Positions 58,534 to 64,000 of a DNA stretch of 64,000 nucleotides are shown here, one piece after another. A model generated the notes under the pieces. The model was not told the origin of the DNA and ran no database searches. It was given only the letters and a program-made list of their open reading frames with translations. Both the position numbers and the translations under genes were made by a program. Within the stretch, counting starts at the first letter, position 1, and the number at the start of each line of letters is the position of its first letter. Source of the stretch: Acetobacteraceae bacterium H6797 (lineage in GTDB: Bacteria; Pseudomonadota; Alphaproteobacteria; Acetobacterales; Acetobacteraceae); contig JADFCQ010000001.1 of NCBI GenBank assembly GCA_015223225.1, positions 806,001-870,000 on the forward strand. The letters run 5' to 3'.

Positions 58534-58907
58534 CAAGCCTCACGGGTGCGCGCATCCTGATCGTCGAGGACGAGGCGCTGGTCGCCATGCTGGTGGAAGA
58601 CGCGCTGCTCGATGCCGGCTGCGAGGTCATCGGCCCGGCCGCCGACGTGGAAGCCGCGCTGCGGCTCCTGAACGAGACCACCCCCGATGCCGCCGTGCTC
58701 GACATGAACCTGGGCGGCGACAGTTCCGCCCCCGTGGCCGACGCCCTGGCCGAGCGCGGCCTGCCCTTCGTGGTCGCGACCGGCTATGGCGCATCCGGCC
58801 TGCCGCCCCGCCATCGCGGCGTGCCGGTGCTGGCCAAACCTTATGATCCGGCCGACCTCGTGCTGCGCCTGAGCAGCCTGCTCAAGAGCCAGCCGCTCGG
58901 CGCCTAG
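58530..58907 (+). CDS. Single-domain response regulator (SdrG/MrrA-like)
   Basis: The 125-residue receiver has the acidic pocket VEDE (13-16), the phospho-acceptor Asp58 in VLDMNLGG, Thr84 in VATGYG and Lys103 in LAKPYDP. The VATGYG segment is close to the FATGUY motif that defines receivers such as SdrG and MrrA, which pass phosphate between HWE kinases and PhyR. The position 3' of an HWE kinase, and near phyR, fits that role. No output domain is present. Confidence 0.88.
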   Translation: MTSLTGARILIVEDEALVAMLVEDALLDAGCEVIGPAADVEAALRLLNETTPDAAVLDMNLGGDSSAPVADALAERGLPFVVATGYGASGLPPRHRGVPVLAKPYDPADLVLRLSSLLKSQPLGA

Positions 58908-58918
58908 AGCGGCCCACG

Positions 58919-58955
58919 AAAAAAGGCGCCGCCGGTTTCCCGACGGCGCCTTTTT
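58919..58955. terminator. Bidirectional intrinsic terminator
   Basis: The stem GGCGCCG/CGGCGCC is flanked by an A-run on the left and TTTTT on the right. It separates the kinase/regulator operon from the converging fasciclin gene. Confidence 0.9.
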
Positions 58956-58971
58956 CATGGCCTAAGCCCGG

Positions 58972-59550
58972 TCAGGGCAGCATCACGCCATTGATCGCAT
59001 GGATCACGCCATTGCTGGCAATGATATCCGCGCGGACCACCTCGGCCGGCGGCTGGACGTTATAGCCGCCCACGCCCGTGCCGAAGTTGGAGCGCGCGCC
59101 GCCTTCCGGCGCGGCCACGGCGACCGTGACCACACTGCCCGTGCCGTTGATGCGGATGAGGCCACCGTTGCGGCTCGGTAGATCCTGTACCTTGCCCATG
59201 AACTCGGTGATCATGTGGTTCCCTGCCAGCAGGTGATGCGTCACCAGCGCCGAGAGGCGAACCGGGTCCGGCGCGCTGTCACGGCTGTCGCGGCCGGTCA
59301 GCTCCTGCAGGATGAAGTTCGGGATGGAATCCAGCGCCGCATTGGTCGGCGCGAAGACGGTGAGGGGCTGCGTGCCGCGCAGTTGATCCATCACGCCGGC
59401 CTGCTGGGCCAGGGCGATGAACTTGCTGAAATCGGGCGAGGCTGCCAGGCGGTTGGCCAGGTCCGGGGCGCTCGGCACGGTCTGGGCGCGCAGCACGGCG
59501 GGGGTGGCCAGGAGGGCGACGGCGCCGAGCGCCATACGGCGAGTGATCAT
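58972..59550 (-). CDS. Exported fasciclin (FAS1) domain protein
   Basis: The 192-residue protein has an N-terminal signal (ITRRMALGAVALLATPAVLRAQ) and one FAS1 domain: LTVFAPTNAALDSIP, LVTHHLLAGNHM, and the closing ADIIASNGVIHAINGVMLP. FAS1 proteins act in adhesion or envelope stress. The gene is downstream of DUF1328 with a 56-base gap; both face the terminator at 58919. The upstream gap holds an AT-rich TATATT that could be a -10 box. Confidence 0.9.
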   Translation of the reverse strand: MITRRMALGAVALLATPAVLRAQTVPSAPDLANRLAASPDFSKFIALAQQAGVMDQLRGTQPLTVFAPTNAALDSIPNFILQELTGRDSRDSAPDPVRLSALVTHHLLAGNHMITEFMGKVQDLPSRNGGLIRINGTGSVVTVAVAAPEGGARSNFGTGVGGYNVQPPAEVVRADIIASNGVIHAINGVMLP

Positions 59551-59606
59551 CTTGAACTCCTTTCCTACAATATAATTGGTCGTTCAGTAACGAATACTAT
59601 CGATCC

Positions 59607-59771
59607 TCAACCGACCACGCCGCGGCCCGCGATGAGCGAGACGAGGAACAGAATCAGGAAGATCACGAAGAGAATCTTGGCGACGCCGCTGGCGGTCGCG
59701 GCGATGCCGCTAAAGCCGAGCAGGCCGGCCACAAGGGCGATCACCAGGAAAATAAGGGTCCAATACAGCAT
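59607..59771 (-). CDS. DUF1328 small membrane protein
   Basis: The 54-residue protein has two membrane segments ([21 protein letters not shown] and [21 protein letters not shown]) with the conserved GIAATASG turn. This YtjA-like family is small and common in stress regulons. GAGGAGG lies five bases before the ATG at 59769-59771. Function unknown. It probably shares a transcript with the fasciclin gene. Confidence 0.9.
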   Translation of the reverse strand: MLYWTLIFLVIALVAGLLGFSGIAATASGVAKILFVIFLILFLVSLIAGRGVVG

Positions 59772-60235
59772 TGATGTCCTCCTCTGATGGCTGAGTGAGG
59801 TGCCATTAGGATATGGCCTGAGAACATCGGGGCGATGTTTTGGTTTCATCGCCGTGCTTACGATATGGTTTTCCCGAATACACAGCCGCGCGAGTAGTCG
59901 CAGCACTCTTATAGGCGGCTGAAAGGCCCGTGGGGCAAAGCCCTAGAATCCATGAGAATCCTAGCGATCGGGCAAGCACGCTTCAGAAAAGCAGGGCCCA
60001 AGAAGCGGTGCCCGAAAACAAGAACGCCGCCGGGGCACGATCCCGGCGGCGCCTCTCCTTTGGCCCCTTGGCTCCCGCATGGGGAGCAAGAACCGCCGGA
60101 GCCTTGGTCCCTCATGCCATCAGGCAGGAGGTGATCTTGAAATGGCGGCTGCTCCGGCGACTGACAACCAGCACGCGCGTAACGACCCGATTACGCTCCT
60201 GTGATCGCGGCCAAGCCGAGGCTCAGGTCACTTGC
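59772..60235. other. Intergenic region between DUF1328 and phyR
   Basis: The 464-bp stretch has no credible gene. It contains the DUF1328 promoter region (left side) and the phyR terminator hairpin at 60025-60051. Open frames on the plus strand here are long by GC bias only and have no ribosome site. Confidence 0.5.
60025..60051 (-). terminator. Terminator hairpin downstream of phyR
   Basis: The perfect 10-bp stem CGCCGCCGGG/CCCGGCGGCG has a 7-base loop. Read on the minus strand it is followed by TTCTTGTTTT, so it terminates transcription arriving from phyR. Confidence 0.7.
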
Positions 60236-60958
60236 TCAGGTGAGTGGCACCGTCGAGGAGACGGCCTGATAGGTGGCGATCGCCAGCGCCACCGGCTCGA
60301 AGGGCTTGCTGATGATGAAGGCGGGCTCCACCTGCTGGGCCGTGAGCAGCCGCTCCGGATAGGCGGTTACGAAAATCACCGGCGCCTTCAGGCTGGTCTG
60401 AATGCTTTCCACGGCATTGATGCCGTCCCCGCCCGCGCCGAGATTGACATCGGCCAGGATCAGCCCCGGCCGCAGCGTGGTCGCGAGGCGCACGGCCTCC
60501 TTCTCGCTGCTGGCCACGCCCACCACGCGATGCCCGCAGGCCTCGACGAGGTTGCGCAGGTCCATGGCGATGATGGGCTCGTCCTCGATCACCAGCACGT
60601 CGGTCGCCGTCGCCTTGCGCAGCGCGTCGCGCCCGGCCTGCAGCGTGACCTCCGCCTGCTCCAGCGGGATGTCCAGCACCTGGGCCGCCTCGCCGATGCT
60701 GAGATCCTCGAGCGAGGTCAGCAGCAGGAGCTGGCGCTGGGTGAGGTCGAGGTCGCCCGCGATCATCTCCGGCTTCACCATGCGGCTCACCCCGGCATAG
60801 ACGGCCAGCTGCGGCGGCAGGGCCGGCAGCCCCGCCCGGAGCGCATCGGCCACCAGCGCATCGCCCCCCTTCTGGCTCCCGAGCAGGGCGCGGGCATAGC
60901 GGCGCGCATATGTCAGGCTGCGCAGCAACTCGGCGTTAGGTATGGCGTTCATGGTCAT
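60236..60958 (-). CDS. phyR: Two-domain anti-anti-sigma response regulator PhyR
   Basis: The 240-residue protein joins an N-terminal sigma-like domain (residues 1-115, RYARALLGSQKGGDALV and LSIGEAAQVLDIPLEQAEV) to a receiver with Glu/Asp at 125-127, phospho-acceptor Asp170 (LILADVNLG), Thr198 and Lys218. Phosphorylated PhyR binds NepR and frees the sigma factor. The ATG at 60956-60958 has GAGG five bases upstream. It is divergent from two ECF sigma genes with a 52-bp gap. Confidence 0.95.
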   Translation of the reverse strand: MTMNAIPNAELLRSLTYARRYARALLGSQKGGDALVADALRAGLPALPPQLAVYAGVSRMVKPEMIAGDLDLTQRQLLLLTSLEDLSIGEAAQVLDIPLEQAEVTLQAGRDALRKATATDVLVIEDEPIIAMDLRNLVEACGHRVVGVASSEKEAVRLATTLRPGLILADVNLGAGGDGINAVESIQTSLKAPVIFVTAYPERLLTAQQVEPAFIISKPFEPVALAIATYQAVSSTVPLT

Positions 60959-61010
60959 CGGCCCCCTCGTCCGCTGCCGTGGACTGTGCAAGATCGATAT
61001 GCCCCAGCCC

Positions 61011-61511
61011 ATGACAAGCAGCGACACTTCTTTTCGACGTGAACTTCCCGCGCATGTCCCCGCGCTGCGCGGCTTCGCCCGTGCGCTCGCGCGCGACGCG
61101 GCCTTGGCGGATGATCTCGTTCAGGAAACCATCCTGCTTGCCCTTCGCGCCGAGGCGCAGTGGGCGCCTGATACGTCGCTGCGCGCCTGGCTCTTCACCA
61201 TTCTTCGCAATGCCTGGCTCGGCCAGGCGCGAAAGCGGCAGCGCGAGGCACGGCATCAGGCCAGCATCGCGCAGGACGAGGCCGTCTCCGCGCCTCAGCA
61301 TGCGCAAAGCGCGGTCACGGAACTGGAACGCGCGCTGGATACGCTCTCGCCGACGCAGCGGGAGGCCATCATCCTGGTCGGTGCCCAGGGCCTCACCACG
61401 GCCGAGGCGGCGAAGGTCTGCGGCGTGCCGGAAAATACCATCAAGGCACGCGTCATGCGCGCCAGAGCCAGCCTGGCGGCCTGGTATGGCGAGCAACCTC
61501 GCAACCGGTAG
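61011..61511 (+). CDS. ECF sigma factor (EcfG-related paralog)
   Basis: The 166-residue sigma factor has region 2 (VPALRGFARALARDAALADDLVQETILLALR, LRAWLFTILRNAWL) and region 4 (TLSPTQREAIILVGAQGLTTAEAAKVCGVPENTIKARVMRARASL). Similarity to EcfG is less complete than for the next gene. The ATG at 61011 lacks a good ribosome site; one at 60999 is possible. It may be a second stress sigma factor or an auxiliary one in the PhyR network. Confidence 0.88.
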   Translation: MTSSDTSFRRELPAHVPALRGFARALARDAALADDLVQETILLALRAEAQWAPDTSLRAWLFTILRNAWLGQARKRQREARHQASIAQDEAVSAPQHAQSAVTELERALDTLSPTQREAIILVGAQGLTTAEAAKVCGVPENTIKARVMRARASLAAWYGEQPRNR

Positions 61512-61668
61512 AGAGTAAGGCGTGGCGATGGGTGGCGATCCATGGGGAAAGGGTCGAAAAAGCAACGCCCCGCTCCCGCGAAGGTTTGCCAGGTCATCGC
61601 ATATCTGATTTGCGCGTAACACATACCAACAGAGGCAACTGTTTTTCGCGCCCGAGCATTGAGCCGGC

Positions 61669-62337
61669 ATGGAACGCGAACAGACCCACCTCGATCAGAC
61701 CGTGGCTGAAGACAACGTCCAGGCCACGCCCGCCATGGCTCCCCTGCCGGAGGCGGAGTTCAACCGGATGCTCGTCGAGCTTCTGCCTCGCCTTCGCGTC
61801 CAGGCCTTTGCCCTGACGCGCCAGCGCAGCGAGGCCGACGATCTGGTCCAGGCAGCCATCGGCAATGCCTTGGCCGCGCGCCACAGCTTCACCCCGGGAA
61901 CGAATTTCGGCGCCTGGATGTTCCGCATCCTGCGTAACCGTTTCCTCTCCGACATCCGTCGCCGCCGCGAGACCGTCGATATCGACGATGCCTCGCCTGC
62001 GCATCTCTCCCGCCCCGCCGCCCAGGAAGACAGCCTTGCGCTTCAGGAGCTGCGCAAGCATCTCGGCCGCCTTCCTGCCGATCAGCGCGCCGCGCTGATC
62101 ATGGTGACCGTCCAGGGCATGTCCTACAACGAAGTCGCCGCCGCGATGGGTTGCGCCGTCGGTACCGCCAAGTGCCGCGTCTTCCGCGCCCGCCAGCAGC
62201 TGCAGGCCTGGATGCTCGGCGAGGAGAAGCCCTCCGCGCAGTCGTCCCGTCCGCAGGCCCGCTCTGGCCTCGCCTCCACCCCTCGCGCTAAAGTGGCCGA
62301 CGCAACCACCGAGCGCTGGGCGCCAACCGGAGCCTGA
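61669..62337 (+). CDS. ecfG: ECF sigma factor EcfG (general stress response)
   Basis: The 222-residue protein has region 2 LLPRLRVQAFALTRQRSEADDLVQAAIGNAL, the EcfG-like segment FTPGTNFGAWMFRILRNRFLSDIRRRRETVDIDD, and region 4 LGRLPADQRAALIMVTVQGMSYNEVAAAMGCAVGTAKCRVFRARQQL. This GTN-containing stretch is typical of EcfG. A C-terminal tail of 40 Ser/Arg-rich residues is extra. Its stop overlaps nepR by one base (TGATG), so the sigma factor and its anti-sigma are co-translated. Confidence 0.92.
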   Translation: MEREQTHLDQTVAEDNVQATPAMAPLPEAEFNRMLVELLPRLRVQAFALTRQRSEADDLVQAAIGNALAARHSFTPGTNFGAWMFRILRNRFLSDIRRRRETVDIDDASPAHLSRPAAQEDSLALQELRKHLGRLPADQRAALIMVTVQGMSYNEVAAAMGCAVGTAKCRVFRARQQLQAWMLGEEKPSAQSSRPQARSGLASTPRAKVADATTERWAPTGA

Positions 62338-62558
62338 TGGACGAAGAGAGCAAGAAGGCTCCGTCAGCCGAAAGCGGATCTGGCATGGCAAACCCCACAG
62401 GAAAGCGTGGGCGCAAGGTAGCGCCCGACGCTGCCTTCGACCTCTGGCTGCAGCGTGGCCTGCATGCTATGTATGACGGCGTGGCACAGGAGCCCGTTCC
62501 CGAGGAATGGCTCAACCTGATCGCCGCGAGCATGCCGAACGCGGAACGCAAGGACTGA
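62337..62558 (+). CDS. nepR: Anti-sigma factor NepR
   Basis: The 73-residue protein has a disordered N-terminus and the conserved NepR helices FDLWLQRGLHAMYDGVAQEPVPEEWLNLI. NepR binds EcfG and is captured by phosphorylated PhyR. Here nepR follows ecfG, whereas in Caulobacter it precedes sigT. The overlap with ecfG gives fixed stoichiometry. A terminator-like hairpin follows at once. Confidence 0.93.
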   Translation: MDEESKKAPSAESGSGMANPTGKRGRKVAPDAAFDLWLQRGLHAMYDGVAQEPVPEEWLNLIAASMPNAERKD

Positions 62559-62562
62559 GTTC

Positions 62563-62592
62563 CGGCCCGCGGCGACAGCGGGCCGTTATTCT
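62563..62592 (+). terminator. Terminator hairpin after nepR
   Basis: The 8-bp stem CGGCCCGC/GCGGGCCG with a 7-base loop is followed by TTATTCTT. It lies four bases after the nepR stop and separates it from the kinase gene. Confidence 0.7.
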
Positions 62593-62677
62593 TCTGGCGT
62601 CCCGCCGCGCTTTTCTAATTCCTCGGCCCCTCGACGCGAGAGGCCACGGCCGAAGTGAAGGCTGAAATTCTGGCGGC

Positions 62678-64000
62678 ATGGCGGTTACCGTCACTCCTCT
62701 GGCCCGGCGATTGCCGCGATTTCTCCGCAGCGTTCGCTCGCGCATGATTCTCCTGCTTCTGGTTGCCGGTATCCCGGTGATCGGAATCGCGGGCACGAAT
62801 GCATTTCTGACCTATGATGCGGCCCTCTCCGCCGGCACGCGCGACGTTGCCCTGCTACGCGCCGCCGTCACCGCCCGCCACGGTCAGGCGCTCGAAACGA
62901 TGCGCTCTTTCATGGAGCATCTCGCCGCCGACCCGGATATCCTGAACCTTGACGACCCGGCGGCCTGTTCGCGCGAACTTACCCAGCTTCGCGGCCTTTT
63001 CGAGGATCGCTACGCGAATTTCTGGCTGCTCGACACCAACGGCATCGGCCTCTGCACGGGCATCCCCTTCCCCACGGGCACCTCCTTCGCCGAAACGCCC
63101 TATTTCCGTGCCGCCATGCGGAGCAGCGGTTTCGTGATCGGCGGCTTCACCATCGGTTCGGCCAGCCGCCAGGCGGTGCTGACAGCCGCCCTCCCCGTCA
63201 GGCGCAACGGGCAGATCGTCGGTGTCCTCGGCGGCAGCTTGCGGCTCGACTTCTTCCTGCGCAGCCGCACCGACAAGACCGACGCGCCCTATGACATCTG
63301 GCTGGTGGACCGTTTCGGCGCCCGCCTGTCCCTCTCCAATGCCAGCGACGACGCCCTGCCCGCCGAAGGCGTTCTCGACGATGAGGAGGCGGAAGGCCCC
63401 AACGGGCAGCGCATCGTCAGCGGCCTCGCGCGCAACGGCAAACCCTATGCCTACGCCGAGGCCAATCTGGCCGATGACCTGCATATGCTGGTCGGCCTCT
63501 CGACAGCGGCCGTGCAGAACCAGGCGCGGGCCACGCTCACCCGCCGCCTGGTGGAACTCGCGGGCTTCCTCGCCGTCTGCCTCGCGGTCATCGCCCTCGG
63601 CGCCGATCTCGCCGTCGCTCGCCCGCTGCGCCATCTCGCCGCGCGAATGCGCGCCTGGCGCCCTGGCGCACCACTGACCAGGCACCGCCCCATGGGCGAG
63701 CCCGATGAGGTAATCGCGCTTGAAGACGCCCTGATCCAGGCCGCGAGCGCCATCGCCGCGCGGGAGCACGATCTGCGTGCCGCGCTCCGCCAACGCGATC
63801 TGCTGATGGCCGAGATCCATCACCGGGTGAAGAACAACCTCCAGATCGTGGCTTCGCTCCTGAACTTGCAATCGCGACGCCTTCGCGATGGCCCCGCCCA
63901 GGCCGAATTCGCCGCCGCGCGCGACCGGGTGCAGGCGCTTGCCACGCTTCACCGCCACCTCTACATGAATCATGATTTCGAAACGATTGAACTGAAGCCC
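62678..64000 (+). CDS. HWE/HisKA_2 sensor histidine kinase (partial, runs off the window)
   Basis: The first 441 residues are in the window. There is an N-terminal TM helix (about 23-45), an extracytoplasmic sensor (46-290) with Cache-like features (YANFWLLDTNGIGLC, ETPYFRAAM), and a second TM near 291-310. A linker and the dimerisation-phosphotransfer helix follow, with MAEIHHRVKNNLQIVASLLNLQS, the phospho-acceptor being His382. The ATPase domain lies beyond base 64000. No good ribosome site precedes the ATG at 62678. Its place next to nepR suggests it is the cognate kinase of PhyR (PhyK-like). Confidence 0.85.
   Translation, partial: MAVTVTPLARRLPRFLRSVRSRMILLLLVAGIPVIGIAGTNAFLTYDAALSAGTRDVALLRAAVTARHGQALETMRSFMEHLAADPDILNLDDPAACSRELTQLRGLFEDRYANFWLLDTNGIGLCTGIPFPTGTSFAETPYFRAAMRSSGFVIGGFTIGSASRQAVLTAALPVRRNGQIVGVLGGSLRLDFFLRSRTDKTDAPYDIWLVDRFGARLSLSNASDDALPAEGVLDDEEAEGPNGQRIVSGLARNGKPYAYAEANLADDLHMLVGLSTAAVQNQARATLTRRLVELAGFLAVCLAVIALGADLAVARPLRHLAARMRAWRPGAPLTRHRPMGEPDEVIALEDALIQAASAIAAREHDLRAALRQRDLLMAEIHHRVKNNLQIVASLLNLQSRRLRDGPAQAEFAAARDRVQALATLHRHLYMNHDFETIELKP

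Noticed and set aside
55354-58536. 1060-residue open frame antisense to the HWE kinase
   Set aside because: The same shadow effect. The kinase strand has recognisable TM, PAS and kinase motifs.

Overview
The window reads as chromosomal DNA from a GC-rich alphaproteobacterium, most likely an Acetobacteraceae (Roseomonas-like) species. The evidence is a PhyR-NepR-EcfG general stress response locus (an alphaproteobacterial system), a purL-bolA-grxD run, a dnaA/dnaN/recF/gyrB block next to rpsT, pepA-holC, and lipid A/Kdo genes of a Gram-negative envelope. I see no rRNA, tRNA, CRISPR array or complete insertion sequence. Species-level placement is inference.

Layout. 1-1.8 kb is an accessory patch: the tail of a gene, two look-alike bidirectional terminators, an AT-richer gene for a coiled-coil/winged-helix protein, and a compact transcription unit (promoter, ~200-nt folded leader, 35-residue ORF, terminator). 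1.8-5.3 kb: an orphan DUF4096 transposase-like gene, then purL, bolA and grxD. 5.3-11.8 kb (minus strand): TspO-like protein, YqaA-type membrane protein, ROK sugar kinase, amidase plus class III aminotransferase (overlapping), and an FAD/NAD(P)-binding protein. 12-19.3 kb (plus): a DHA2-type MFS exporter, an RND adaptor/pump pair and an MHS-type MFS symporter. 19.4-22.5 kb (minus): a WD40 protein and COG0523 metallochaperone GTPase behind a possible Zur box, then a His-rich PadR regulator with DUF2218 and a perfect palindromic operator. 22.6-25.5 kb: a PLD-VTT fusion and an EEP nuclease/phosphatase.

25.6-37.6 kb is a long minus-strand housekeeping block: pepA, a second M17 peptidase, holC, crotonase, rpsT, dnaA, a GFA-family gene, dnaN, recF, gyrB, with paired palindromes between the last genes. 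37.7-40.4 kb: CysQ-like phosphatase, Sua5/TsaC and an aldose epimerase, facing a phosphonate-type hexapeptide acetyltransferase. 41.2-45.3 kb is an envelope operon: DUF374 acyltransferase, waaA (Kdo transferase), lpxK and an LpxL-like acyltransferase. 45.4-55 kb holds mixed singletons (methyltransferase, tag, flavin reductase, sdhAF4, htpX, DUF2000, AraC, PhnD, DUF1491, hemN, frmA) and a 98-bp tandem repeat before hemN.

55.2-64 kb is a signalling and stress island: a four-PAS HWE histidine kinase overlapping a single-domain response regulator of SdrG/MrrA type, fasciclin and DUF1328 envelope genes, phyR divergent from two ECF sigma genes, nepR, and a second HWE/HisKA_2 kinase running off the window edge. 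By analogy with known systems, the kinases would phosphorylate PhyR (directly or through the single-domain regulator), PhyR-P would bind NepR, and EcfG would be released.
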